Of a stretch of 64,000 nt of DNA, positions 1 through 11,377 are shown one piece after another; the first letter of the stretch is position 1, and each line of letters starts with the position of its first letter. The stretch spans positions 8,365-72,364 of the forward strand of contig FN648686.1 in NCBI GenBank assembly GCA_000310025.1, written 5' to 3'. Made by a program: the position numbers and the translations under genes. The notes beneath the pieces were generated by a model, which did no database searches, was not told the DNA's origin, and was given only the letters and a program-made list of their open reading frames with translations. The DNA comes from Ectocarpus siliculosus (Eukaryota > Sar > Phaeophyceae > Ectocarpales > Ectocarpaceae).

Positions 1-1030
1 CTCAGCTGCTGCATGCACTTCAAGGTCACGCTTCCCCGCGTGTACTCGCTGTTGTTGAGAGAGCAGCAGCAACAGCACCCGAGAGAGCAGGCGGGAATAA
101 ATTTTTTTGATGTGTACTGTAGACCGCCATATCCCATATACAGAAAGAGAGGGTTCCGGCAGGGCCACAAGTAAGACGGGCGGTAACGTCTTGCTGCTGG
201 TGGCGTTCACATGTACAGCAGTAGTGGACGTCACCCACCTCCCTCTAGACTATGGAGTATTCTACGTTGCGCGGCCTTCCTGCTTTTTTTTTCCTGACTT
301 TGTTTTGGACCGCACCGACCGCCTGTCGCGCCTACATACTATAATACCGTTATCCTTCTTCCTTCTTCCCTCTTCCATCCCTACTGCTGCTGCGTGTACG
401 TCTTTAGACTAACCGACGTGCTGCGTGTGTATGTGATTCGTTTGGGGCGTGTGTGAGGAGGCGAGATATAGTCTCCGACGTCCACGCCGTGTAGGACGTC
501 ACACACACCCGTTCCGGCTTCTTGTTGTGCAGGTAGGTGTACAAAAAAAGGGCTCGTTCTAAATACGGCGAGACGCAAGAAGAATTCAGATACGTTTGTT
601 CCTCCCATGGGGGGTACGGTACTGCTGCTCACTCTAAAACAACGGCAGCATGTCTGCCAGCCAGGTACCACAGCATGCACACGGCAAAGGTAGGGACTTA
701 CCTGCGCCCGGTAGGAGCGCCGACGCGGACAGTCGATTCTTTGGGAGCTTGGACGTGCGGTGTGCGGTGTCCCCGATAATGCCATGCCGTGTTGATTGTC
801 TTTCCGTTGTTCTCGGAATTAATTCGCACGGTTGGTTACAGTAATTCCGGACCGTTCTTCGGAACGGAGTCCGTTACTCCACACGAACTCTGAACACTCT
901 CCGTGATGTAATGCAAAGCAGAAACTAAGTTAAAATCAACCCAACTAAGGCGAATATTAGTACAGAAGAACTAAGCGAGGCATCTACATTTATTTTGTAC
1001 ATTAAATTAACAGAAACTATAACTGTATTT
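1..1030. other. No supportable gene
   Basis: Short open frames exist on both strands, but none has a recognisable domain, convincing splice sites or a clear composition signal. The stretch is of mixed base composition with CAG/CTG-like clusters near its left end, and it becomes AT-rich towards 900-1030. Confidence 0.5.
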
Positions 1031-1400
1031 TCCGCAGTTCTTCTTTATTAAAATACACGTAGTTCCTTCGTATAATAAAAATAATGATGAATATATATTT
1101 ATCATAATAATTAATAAATATTTTATCATAAAAATATTAATTAAATAATTAATATATTCATAAAATTAAATATATATATATAAATAAATTAAATAAATAT
1201 ATTTTATAAAAAATATATATTATTATATATATATAAATATATAAATATATAATATATATATAAAATATATATAAAATATGTATAAATAAATTTAATAAAT
1301 ATATATACAAAATATATAGAAATAAATATTATTACAAATAAGTATTTATAAATTATAAATATATTTTTATTATAATAATATTGTTTTCAGGAAAAAACTA
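1031..1400. repeat. Extreme AT-rich block
   Basis: About 370 bases consist almost entirely of A and T, dominated by TATA, AATAT and ATAAAT runs, against a surrounding composition near or above 50% GC. It directly abuts the CATG-palindrome array on its right. No open frame or known element could be recognised in it. It could be a degenerate AT microsatellite, a matrix-attachment-like region or an organelle-derived fragment; the sequence alone does not decide. Confidence 0.8.
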
Positions 1401-1424
1401 CATTATTATTACATAATATCATAT

Positions 1425-2275
1425 AATGTTTCTCATGGTAGCTCATGGTGCCCCACCGTCGTACATGCGTGAGGTTTCTCATGGTGCCCCATGGCCAGCA
1501 TAAAATTGGGGCCCATGGCCACCCATAGTGCACTTCGTCGTCACCCATGGTGACCCTCGGTATCCCACGGTACCCCATGGGGTTTCGAAGATAAGTTTGA
1601 AAAAAAAAAAATCCGACAGGGAAACGCGTAATATTATAGGAAATAAATAAAATAGTTAGTAATTTAATTATACCCCGTGGGTTCTCATGAGGCGCCATGG
1701 GGAGACACGACTTCCTCATGGACCCCCATGGGCTACCAATTTTATTGAAATTAACAAAATAAACTGGTAGACTCCACGGTGACCCATGGTGCCCCATGGG
1801 GCCTCATGGGGCGCCATCAGGCCTCATGAGGCCCATAGCTTTTATTTTATTTCCACTTTTTTCGCTTTTTATCTTTTGTTTCTCATGGGATCTCATGGTG
1901 CCCCATAGCACGCCATGAGGGCTCATGGCGAACGATAAAAAAATATATTTACGGACCCCATGGCAAATCTCATGGGGCACCATGGGGTGGTTTTCCATGG
2001 TACCCCATGAGATATCTCATGAGACTATCGATTTTTATCGTGGTCCATGGGGACCCATGGCTCCCATGGACCCCCATGACAATACATGAGATTTCTCATG
2101 GGGTCCCATGGGATTCTCATTGGACTTCATGAGGACCCATGGGGGCCCATGGGTTCCCATGAGATTGTTCTCATGGGGGCCCATGGGACCCATGGACCCC
2201 CATGGGTCACCATAATATCGACCTCATGGGGTTCCATGGGGGGGGCCCATGGGCGCCCATGAGATATCTCACGGC
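1425..2275. repeat. Dense CATG/CCATGG palindrome array
   Basis: Roughly 850 bases contain several dozen CATG tetranucleotides, most embedded in CCCATGGG, CTCATGGG, CCATGGGG or CTCATGAG contexts. They are interrupted by short AT-rich or homopolymer stretches, for example at 1590-1680 and 1830-1880. The spacing is irregular, so this is not a simple tandem repeat; it resembles a swarm of short self-complementary elements. Open frames through the region (1387-1797 and 1804-1998, minus) only reflect the repeat. A second, smaller CCATGG cluster lies at 58706-58860. Confidence 0.85.
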
Positions 2276-4403
2276 GTTACACAAAAATGTCAAACCCCCG
2301 AAAAAAGCATATTAAAAAAAAAAAAAAACAGGATGCGAACATGCACCGGTATACCCCTTTGGGTGTGCTCCTAGTTAGTGAAGCACACTACATCATTCAG
2401 TGGTACCTGCCAACTTATGGCTAACCTATCTAAGATGGTTGAACCACTGTCTGTAGTGGCGTAGTGGCCCTTGACCTTGCAGACGTACATATGGTCGTGG
2501 CGCACAAACTACTTGTTTTTACGACTTTACGACTGACTCTGTGTCTTGGGTATCGGAAAAGGTATTTTTTGCAGGGCGGCCATGTGTACCCATCGTGGTA
2601 CTGCTGTAGTGCAGACAAAAACATGTATCACAAATTTCAACAGCTGCCACATTGTTGCTCATGTACAGCGGATAAGATGGGATAGCTGTGTGTAATTATA
2701 TAGTCATAAGGACCAGGTTATGGAGTGTGGAATAATCTCGCGAGAGTTGCGCAGTCGCCTACACAGATGTTGAACACACAACCTGATCTAGACATGATGT
2801 TGTGACCCACAAGTACATGAATCAGCATCTTTTTTCCCTTCAGAAAATAATATACATCGAGGAACAGTAAGACGGGCGTTTGTATCTTGATCTTTTTTCC
2901 CGTGCAGGCCACACACACACACACACACACACGCCCCCACCCCCCGACCTAGAGAAACAAAAAAAAAAAACTCCAAAATAATCAAGACTCGGCCTGAGAT
3001 TAAAAAATGCCTGAAGGGACCGTCAGAAGGTCGTTTGGTTACTACATGGATCATTATTTCCTTGCAGACCAAACCCCCTCGACCGAGAGCAAAAAAACGT
3101 GTTCGGAATAATCACGACGTAACATACACAAATATAACAAGGTGCGTCTTCAAAGCGAACGCGACTGCCCACTCGCTTTCAAATGTTGTCTGTCTTTTTT
3201 TTTTTTTTTTCGGTGCTGCTCCAATGTCAGCAAGTTCCTCTCACGCGCACGCATTGCTCTTCATGAGCGAGATAATACGTCCACACTACACGGTTTTGGC
3301 TGGTGTGCGACCAACAAGACACCGAGCGCCCTGTTAATGGGTCGCCTGCCGAGGGCATGTGTATCGTCGCACGCTATCGGCCGCAGTTTTATGGATGTCG
3401 TCGGCGAAAGGCGTCACTCTGATGGCATGCGTTGTACACTGATCAAACTTGACTCGTATAGTAGCAAGAAGCAGAAAATAAAGGCAACGTCCGAAAAAGG
3501 CAACACCGAACCACACCTCGGTTAACGTTAGCAGGCCGTGTTTCTGGGACGCGAGCAGAGGGTATGAGTATGACCACACCCCATTGGCTGCAGTTTGTGG
3601 ATGCCGACGGCTTAAGGCCTCTCTCTGGCGTGCGTTTTCAACTGGTCACATGCAGCAGGCGCAAAACGGCTCTTTTCGGCCGAAAGGCAAACGTCAGCAG
3701 AGCTATGTGGTACATGAGCGTGTTAACCTAAAGCAGCGAAGTACACGCTAACCCTTCCCATCTTCTGACACTGGAGGTGAATGAGCGTGTGTGTTGGTAA
3801 GTGCTCTGATATAACAAAGCAGCAAGGGCACGGATGTCGTGTGTAATCTTTGGATGCTTGCTGTCATGCGTGAGGGCCCGTTGTGGTTCCGATGCCATGC
3901 CAACGGCCAAAACATGCCACCTCGGACAAACAACTGCTGACGACGGACACACAGAGGATTAAGTTAGGAGCTTCTTGAGATCAACTGGCTGACTGGCGCG
4001 GAAAACAGACAGGACGCCGTCTCCACCGCGCGCTGTCTGGTGTTAAATGTTGACTTCATTCTTTGTGACAAAAAGTTGCGGTCGTGGAAAACATGTGGAC
4101 ACAAAACGCCGTGCCCCAAGCTAAAGAGTTGACGCACCTTGATCTACTTCTCCAACGGACCATCCACATTGTGCTTCGAAATCTGTGGCCATGCACCCCT
4201 TTTCAATCTCACCCAAAACCTTCGGCTGCAGGACCCCCCCGACCCCTCGTACGACGCCCCTGGCGAAACGCCATCTGGACCAAACACGATGGATATGACC
4301 TAACGTGCTACAACACTATTATATAATATACTCACCCCTCTCTAACCCTGCGTTGCACGCAAGTGATAAAGACGACCCCACCCGCGTCTGTCGTTGGATG
4401 GCC
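2276..4403. other. No supportable gene; one (CA)n microsatellite
   Basis: A (CA)11 run lies at 2911-2932, and several poly-A/poly-T runs of 9-14 bases are present (about 2312, 2959 and 3196). No frame shows domain-like composition. Weak self-similarity between about 3340-3530 and 3590-3720 hints at an old duplication, but it is too diverged to claim. Confidence 0.5.
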
Positions 4404-6005
4404 CTAGGGGTGTTCCGGCCTACTGAAAAACCCTTGACCTACCCGCAAGCCATAGGTGCAGCTATCCAAGTCTTCTTCCGCATACCTGTTTTCATACGTG
4501 ACCCCCTCAATCGGTATGTCGTCTAGGTAAACGCTCCCCTCGTCTCTACGTTCAAAGAGCAAGACTCCCCCCCTCTTGAGCGACCTGGGCCACATGCAGT
4601 GTTGGCTGGAAGCGTCATCGAAAGATATCCCTTCAAACTGCAGGTCGGCAATAGCTGGAGGCCACTCAACGGACCATAACTCTCCCTTGAATTTCTTTCC
4701 AAACGACAGCTCCTCCAAGGCTGGAGGCCATACCCCTCCTAGACCTGTGATAGGCTGCTTGTACTCGTGGCCGAAGGCAAGCGACACCAGGCTAGGCGGC
4801 AACATAGCCCCTTCCATGCTCCCATCGAAAGCGCCCCCAAACACCAACTTCTGCAGGGTATCAGGCCAAGTGGTAAGTGGTACGGCGTCGTTCCATCCCT
4901 GACCAACCTCCAGCTCACGTACTGTGTGCGGCCATTCGGTGAGTGAAAGCGAGTCGTACTTGTCGAAACTATCTCCAAACCGCACTACCTGCAATTTGCC
5001 GGACAATTGCACAGCATGTACCTCCTGGTTGAAGCGCCCGGCGAACGATACGACTCTGGTTGCGCCCGGCCATTGAACGTTACGTAGTGGCATGTTGAAA
5101 AGACCTCCGAACTCTATGACCTCGAGCGTCTGAGGGAGGCTCACTCCTTCAATGCTACCGTTCCAGTTTCCCCCGAGCGCTAGGTGTTCAAGACGAGGAG
5201 GTAGTACTACGCCGACCATTCCAGTATCGAACCGATTCCCGGACTTGATACTGATCAATCCCTCGGGCCACTTGTTGCAGGCCAACGGGTGGCTAAAGTG
5301 CACCCCAAAAGACAAGTATTTCAAGGACGCGGGCCACTGTACTTGAGCGATTGACTGGTTGAACATCCCTCCAAGATGGATGACCTCAAGCGTAGCCGGC
5401 AACTCGAAATTGGCAATGGGTGGATTCATGCAGGTGTCAAACGAAAGCTTTTTCAACCTAGCAGGCCAAGTGACGTAGTCTAGTGGCTTGTCGTAGCCCC
5501 TTATCGAACCACCTACGAATGACATCTCCTCGACGGTTTCCGGCCAAACCACATCGTCGAGGGAGTGGTCGAAAATTCCGCCGAAACGAACGACTAGCAA
5601 ACCGATTGGAAATTGAATCTCCGAAAATTTGCAGTTAGCCGTGCCGTGGATGTCTCCCACGAGCGAGAGCACCCTCACACCTCGCAGGTTATCCTGCAAG
5701 GGAATTATGTCGCTCGCAAATGAATCGTCCTGCCATTCGAGGTTAATCCCTGACAACGGAAGCAGGTCCAACAGACGCGGCTCCACTTCCTCCAAGTTCC
5801 CCCTTCTGCCCATGAACTTAGTAGGTCCGAAAGGCTCACTCCTGTACAGGGGATCGATGGTGTTGGTGTTGTCGACGACGACATTCGCAACCGGGTGTGC
5901 CCTCACCAATGAGGCAACGTCGAAGGACACGAGTTGCAGCTGCCCGGTCGAGATGTACCATGACGTGTCGGACTCGTCGAGCTGAAAGAGGGCGATCTCG
6001 AGCAC
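4404..6005 (-). CDS. FNIP-type (WP-x-x-L) repeat protein, 5' end incomplete
   Basis: A 533-codon open frame encodes about 14 tandem units of roughly 22 residues. Each follows P-x2-L-x3-x-F-G-x2-F-(N/D)-x2-(I/L)-x2-V-x-(W/L), from about residue 150 to residue 480. Examples are PATLEVIHLGGMFNQSI and PPRLEHLALGGNWNGSI. This is the FNIP variety of leucine-rich-repeat-like solenoid, known from amoebae, giant viruses and algae; such repeats usually mediate protein binding, and no catalytic domain is visible. The first codon of the open frame is GTG and an in-frame TAG lies just upstream, next to an AG. The true start is therefore probably on an upstream exon or at another site; a good ATG lies at 6118-6120 in a different frame. 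The frame ends with TAG at 4404. The N-terminal 140 residues and C-terminal 50 are unlike the repeats and unrecognised. Confidence 0.8.
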   Translation of the reverse strand: MLEIALFQLDESDTSWYISTGQLQLVSFDVASLVRAHPVANVVVDNTNTIDPLYRSEPFGPTKFMGRRGNLEEVEPRLLDLLPLSGINLEWQDDSFASDIIPLQDNLRGVRVLSLVGDIHGTANCKFSEIQFPIGLLVVRFGGIFDHSLDDVVWPETVEEMSFVGGSIRGYDKPLDYVTWPARLKKLSFDTCMNPPIANFELPATLEVIHLGGMFNQSIAQVQWPASLKYLSFGVHFSHPLACNKWPEGLISIKSGNRFDTGMVGVVLPPRLEHLALGGNWNGSIEGVSLPQTLEVIEFGGLFNMPLRNVQWPGATRVVSFAGRFNQEVHAVQLSGKLQVVRFGDSFDKYDSLSLTEWPHTVRELEVGQGWNDAVPLTTWPDTLQKLVFGGAFDGSMEGAMLPPSLVSLAFGHEYKQPITGLGGVWPPALEELSFGKKFKGELWSVEWPPAIADLQFEGISFDDASSQHCMWPRSLKRGGVLLFERRDEGSVYLDDIPIEGVTYENRYAEEDLDSCTYGLRVGQGFFSRPEHP

Positions 6006-6129
6006 TGTTCGAAGGTGCTACGGATCCGTCCTGGAGGGGTGTAGTCTTAGCGGAAAGCGGCAGCGTAGGATACCAGAGAGAGAGAGAGGGAGGGATAGAG
6101 AAGGTGAGCTGCTCCGTCATAGGCAATTA

Positions 6130-6853
6130 AGGGTGAGTTTTGAGGCGCCGAACGTGCAGCCGGTTCCTGACCGGTACGGCCAGCGGTCTACGTCGTGTTA
6201 AATAAGACCCAGATAACGGATTGTAAGGAGACTGCCAGACGCATGCCAGCTCGAACGCGGGCCTTGGGACGGAGGTTCTAGAAGGGGCACCGCATACACT
6301 GTTGGTGGACACTCTGCGTCGCCGATCAGTGAGTGCAGCCCGAATAATGTATGGGGTTGGATGTAGGTTGGGGCAGCGGCGTGGTGGGTATTCTGATGCA
6401 GGAATGGGTTATGGGTGAGGCTTCGAACGAGTAGATATACAGGTATGGAAATTGTCTAATTTCCGCCGGACGTAGTTACGGCATCTGCGGCCCGCGGCAG
6501 GTAGGTGCGCTGGTCCTCGGTGGCGAGTATACCTTGGACACATCGGTAAAAAAGTCACCGCCAGGTTCATACATGCTATGCGAACTATGCGGCGAAAACT
6601 TATTCATCTCTAGGTCACATGTAACCCACGCTTGTCAGCACGAAGAATTGCGCGTCGACCTACAAACACATTGTTGCCCATGAACAAACAAGGATAACCC
6701 GCCTGACGCGAAGCAAACCGAAGCGACCACGGACCATGGGTCGTCTTTCGTTTCCACTGTATGCCTACTGTAAGTACCCTTGTAAAATAGGAACAGTTTA
6801 GTGACACAGGAAAACGACCACTATTACAAGCAAAGTTATCGCGTTTGATGTAC
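6130..6853. other. Intergenic, nothing recognised
   Basis: An (AG)n-rich tract lies just left of this stretch at 6076-6103, near the presumed 5' end of the FNIP gene. No domain-bearing frame or repeat was recognised here. Confidence 0.45.
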
Positions 6854-7016
6854 CTGCGATACGCAAATCCCGGGCAGCAGGAGGAAGAGGCACTATGCGG
6901 CAACCCGGTTTCCGTTCATCGAACGGGATCTTAGCCGGCCACTCTAGGCCCGCCCTTTCCAACGCGTCGTTGATGGGTTTCCGTGGATATCCCCTGTTCA
7001 CACGACGAAAGGGTAG
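6854..7016 (-). CDS. Isolated exon candidate, unknown gene
   Basis: On the minus strand a 163-bp open segment is bounded by an acceptor (TGCAG at its 5' edge) and a donor (GCAG followed by GTACAT). Its translation is polar and proline/arginine-containing, with blocks such as RRVNRGYPRKPINDALERAG. This looks protein-like rather than random. No family is recognised and the flanking exons were not found. It may be a remnant of a broken gene. Confidence 0.3.
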
Positions 7017-7924
7017 CTGCATTCGTCAAACATGTTGGTCTGTTGATTGTCTATTTGGTTGCGTGAATGCGGCAATTATTTCAAATCAATGGTCGGTGGA
7101 ATGACACGAGTACGGACTGGCCTGATGGACGAAGACGCGCTTGTAGAGGTATGGTGCACGAACAACGCGCGTGCGGCGGAATTGTCCACGGCTACTGTTC
7201 GTTGTGTACGGGGTCGATGAAGGGAGTGTTAGCTTTTTTTTAGGGGCCTTGGCTTTTGTTGGGATTTCCTGTGTTTACTACCCATCCTTCATATCTGGCA
7301 CGCTACCAACAATGCACAGCCCTTCTCGTACCTTCCTTTCGCAACGATTCACACGCCGCCAGATACACCACACACACCCCTTGCGAGACCGCTTCTGTGC
7401 TAGTGCAAAGACCGTACGTTTATTGGGCGAGCGTAAACAAAGACCACGACGTGCACGCACGTAACATGAACGAACCCATCCCACGCACGACTAAATGCAA
7501 AGATTAGACAGACTGAGCATTTCTCACCATGTTTTTGCGACATTAACGGAGGTCCCGCTGACGATGGACGCGCCGTCGAAAACGCGTGACATCCAGTAGG
7601 TCGCCACGCGAGAAGTTTGGTTGTGCATGTGGCCCCTACTTTCTCCGATGCCAAGTTGAGCGAGGTATTGTTCCAGGTACCCCGTGGCCTGTTACGAGTG
7701 AAGGCATCCCCGAGGCGGGAACGGTGGATAAATTTTGAGTGGTTGCGACGTTGCCATCATCATCTACTCCGCGCATGTACAAAATACGTATTGGTACGGC
7801 CAATAGGATGGATGGGCCTTTCTTCCCGATCAAACACCTTCTCCCGTGGTCACGACAAGAACACCGCATACATCCATCCTAGACTCTTCTTCTCATTATT
7901 ATTGTGAAGTTAAAGCTAATGAGT
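7017..7924. other. No supportable gene
   Basis: Only short overlapping frames on both strands are present, with no recognisable domain, repeat or convincing exon. Confidence 0.45.
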
Positions 7925-9279
7925 AGTCGCTCGCCCTCTCGATCTATTTTTGAGACTGGCTATAGCTTCTGTATGTTTCTAGCTCGCCCTATTTCGAGAC
8001 AGGCTAGTGCTCCTTTATGCTTTCCGCTCGCCCTCTCAATCCCTTTGAGACTGTCTCTTTTTTTTTTTGTGTTGCGTACTTTATCGCCCCCGTTTGTCAC
8101 TTCTCGGTCGGTGGTCTAAATTTGTCGCTCCCCTTTCCCTATTTTTTTTAGTGCGACCTAGGTTCGTCATTAGTTGCGGTGATCCCAAAACTTGGTGCTG
8201 CGTCGTTTGACTTTCCCCCCTATGGTTTGCTTTGCATCTTTTATGGCCCAACGTTCCGCCGGTGCGTCTATTGCATGCCACGGCCAACGTATTACACCGT
8301 GCTACTTTCTTGATCATTTTTCTGCGTGCAATTGGCCTTGACGTACAAGTAGGATTGTTCTACTCGCTCCACCCCGGACGCAACCACGTTGTGTCGTGAC
8401 ATGCGAACGTTTGTTTTTGGCGTTGGTTCCTGTCCTCTTATTTGGCCGTTGTGTACGCTCCCCGGAACCCCCCTTATTCCATACTTTTCTCGATTTTGGT
8501 CAACCCTTAACTGTTTTCCATGTCGTTTTAGCTTTTGCATGCTTGGTTTTCGTTTCACATTTTTTTCTGTTTTCATTTCAGACCTCGATCGCATCGTAGC
8601 CCCCCTTCTCGCAAGGTTTAGGCTTACTTGATTGCGTTTTCGATCTGTTCTTTCGTGCGAGATCGTTTGTGATTGTCCCTTCACGATTTTGTAACTTCGT
8701 GTTATGGCCTTTTCTGTCCGTATGTTTTGGTTATATTTCGCACACATGTGCCTTTTTCCTATTTTATCCGCCGACTTTGCCGCCCGGGCTTCTTTGTTTT
8801 CTTCTTTCTTGGTTTCGCTTCTGCTTTTGTTTGGTTAACGGAGAGGTGCGGGTGAGGGGTTTGAGTTGTCGTATCTTCGATCCATCCCGCAATCCTCTTG
8901 ATTGACTAGAGTCCCTCCGAGTTTTGCTTCTGTATCTGCATCTACGTTCACTCAGGGTGGGATATATTGTTATGGTATTTGGAGGTCAGACATGTGATCG
9001 TGGTTGATCATGGTTATTTGGCGCCGTCGGATGGTAAGACGTGATGTCATGCAAGATTCTGGGTATAGGCCGAGGCATGTGCCCTTCTGTCCAGTGTGTG
9101 CGTGCAGACGATCTATGATCGTGTGTGCGTGGGATATTGTGAGTTGTCTTGGGAAGCGTTAATCAAGAGAAAGAGAACAAGGGAAAGCAACAACAACCTG
9201 CTACTACTGTGGTCGGACAAGAGAGTTCCACACTGCTGAAGGTGATTGATTCTGAATGAAGAGGTCAAATACCATTACA
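7925..9279 (+). mobile_element. Truncated Ty3-type retroelement: 3' noncoding region plus 3' LTR
   Basis: This stretch matches the reverse complement of the 3' end of the complete element at 29115-42517. It holds the degenerate 51-bp GCTCGCCCTCTCGA-type repeats, the T-rich 3' region, the short frame ending in a shared SCRIFDPSRNPLD segment, the conserved ACTCAGGGTGGG tract, and then a full LTR at 8970-9279. All internal coding sequence is missing, so the copy is 5'-truncated. Divergence from the complete copy is clear (many substitutions and small indels), so it is the older of the two and inverted relative to it. Confidence 0.85.
8970..9279 (+). repeat. LTR of the Ty3-type family (older copy)
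   Basis: The sequence begins TGTTATGGTATTTGG and ends ACCATTACA, which are the same termini as the 309-bp LTRs at 29115 and 42209. It is about 310 bp long and carries scattered substitutions, including TGATGTCA where the young LTRs have TGACGTCA. The ACTCAGGGTGGG tract precedes it at 8952-8963. Confidence 0.9.
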
Positions 9280-10293
9280 GTAGCCTCACGAGATCTGTCT
9301 GCCTTTCGTTCTTGTTACTACTACTGCTGTATGAGTTCGATCTACCTATCTATCTATCAATGATGCGCGAGACGCGTGCTGTTACAAGTATACATACAGG
9401 GAGGGGTGCACAGAGAGGGGCCGAGATCGTATACGAAGTACGTTATTATTAGACCAATCAATGGTTGCAGGTTTCTGCGTACCTCTTCTACCGGTCGGTG
9501 TGGATGTCCCGAGAGCACGTTACACAGTCGTATTTATTCAACCCAGTTGTTAAAAAAGCGAACAGAACGCACACACGCATTCTCGTGCTTGCTCCCTGTA
9601 TGATCGTCTAAGGCATAGACTACACATACCAGACGCAATCATCTTCTCATTCCTCGACCAAAATGAAGTACCCCTGCGCAGCAGCTGTATATAAACGAGT
9701 CTGCGGGAAGCACGGGACGTTGAAGCGTGTGCGTCACACTAGGCTATAAATAAATGGTTGGTGTGGAACATGGGGGACTGCCGGGGTTCTGAAACATGCT
9801 AGCCTCTAACTTGGAAGGATGGGTGTTTGAGGCCAGAAGATCGTCACGCAATCGGCCGCGAAAATAAATATGCTACATGTCCTAAAATAAACTGCTGTTG
9901 TGTAGACTTGTTGCATTCGGGGGTTTTTGAACAACATGTATGACACCTATATATGTGTGTTCGATTAGTGTTGGGGCTGGCGAGAGGATGCATCAACAGC
10001 ATCAGCCGCATGTATACGAAAACCACCCCACATGCATACACAGCAGCAGTAGACTAGTCGGGATCGGGACTAGTCTAATCACCTTTTGCCTCTTGTAGAA
10101 CATGAGCTCCCTCGACTCGCGATCGCTTCCCCCATCTTGGAGCAACTTAGGAAAGGTCGACGTCAGCGAAATCAGCGGCGAAGCACCAAGACGACCGTCC
10201 ATGATGTTCTGTGGTGTGCGTCGACACGCACGCGTCCGTCTTACCAATGGGCTGTAGAGCGACAGATAGAGAGAGGGCACGGGATCTAAGCAG
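9280..10293. other. No supportable gene
   Basis: There are short frames only. No domain, splice-bounded exon or repeat was recognised between the LTR and the tandem duplication. Confidence 0.45.
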
Positions 10294-11377
10294 AGGATAC
10301 CCCACTCCTGATGCACGCAGAAACAGGAATGATGCACGTATATTCGGCCCACACGCCACCGTTTTTTTTTTCTATGTACTCCCCGTGTGTCAACCTACAT
10401 AAACGCCCTCCCGTAGCAAACGTCGGGGCCCCTGTCAGCTGCCCGTCCTGCTTTACACCTCTCACCTCCCTGACTGCTGTGCTGTACATTCCCGAGTTTC
10501 AGGTGAGGCTCGGTCGACCAGGGGACAACGCCAGGCACCAACCTTGTCTGCAGGGAATTATGAGCGGGGTTGTGATCGATGGCGCGGCTCTCTGTGATGT
10601 CAACGAGGACGAGTTAGCCGGGAACGTCAGCAGTCATACGTGTACCTTGCCAGTCGGCTCGATGGACACCCGAACTGTAGGCGACCCACGACAGGACGAC
10701 GCGGTGGAGGTCAGATACTTCGGTTACCATAATCTGCACTAGTTGACGACTGTATGGGGAACCAGTTTGGGTGCACACAAGCGTGACACAGGGAGCACTA
10801 GCGTGTGTGCGTGTGCGCGGCCGAGTGAGTCGTTGGGGCCGAGATATGAGGCTACCCCACTCCTGATGCACGCAGAAACAGGAATGATGCACGTATATTC
10901 GGCGACGCCACCGTTTTTTTTTCTATGTACTCCCCGTGTGCCAACCTACATAAACGCCCCCTCTTGTAGCAAACGTCGGGGCCCCTGTCAGCTGCCCGTC
11001 CTGCTTTACACCTCTCACCTCCCTGACTGCTGTGCTGTACATTCCCGCCCGAGTTTCAGGTGAGGCGCGGTCGACCAGGGGACAGCGCCAGGCACCAACC
11101 TTGTCTGCAGGGAATTATGCCTGGGGGTGTGATCGATGGCGCGGCTCTCTGTGATGTCAACGAGGACGAGTTACCCGGGAACGTCAGCAGTCATACGTGT
11201 ACCTTGCCAGTCGGCTCGATGGACACCCGAACTGTAGGCGACCCACGACAGGACGACGCGGTGGAGGTCAGATACTTCGGTTACCATAATCTGCACTAGT
11301 TGACGACTGTATGGGGAACCAGTTTGGGTGCACACAAGCGTGACACAGGGAGCGCTAGGGTGTGTGCGTGTGCGCGG
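10294..11377 (+). repeat. Direct tandem duplication, about 0.53 kb per copy
   Basis: Copy 1 is 10294-10820 and copy 2 is 10848-11377 (period 554 bp), with only a few percent differences plus small indels. Both copies keep a stop-free plus-strand frame ending ...YFGYHNLH: 10503-10742 in copy 1 and 11060-11299 in copy 2, about 79 codons in copy 2. The few differences include conservative coding changes such as LAGN to LPGN. The frame has no recognised domain and could be an exon or only an open accident of a young duplication. A poly-T run (9 T) lies about 50 bp into each copy. Confidence 0.9.

Noticed and set aside
1387-1998. Proteins encoded in the CATG array
   Set aside because: Frames consist of repeated His-Gly-Pro-Trp phrases dictated by the palindromes.
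8292-8747. 151-codon minus-strand ORF in the truncated retroelement
   Set aside because: It lies antisense to the 3' noncoding region of the element family and is not shared as an intact frame with the complete copy.
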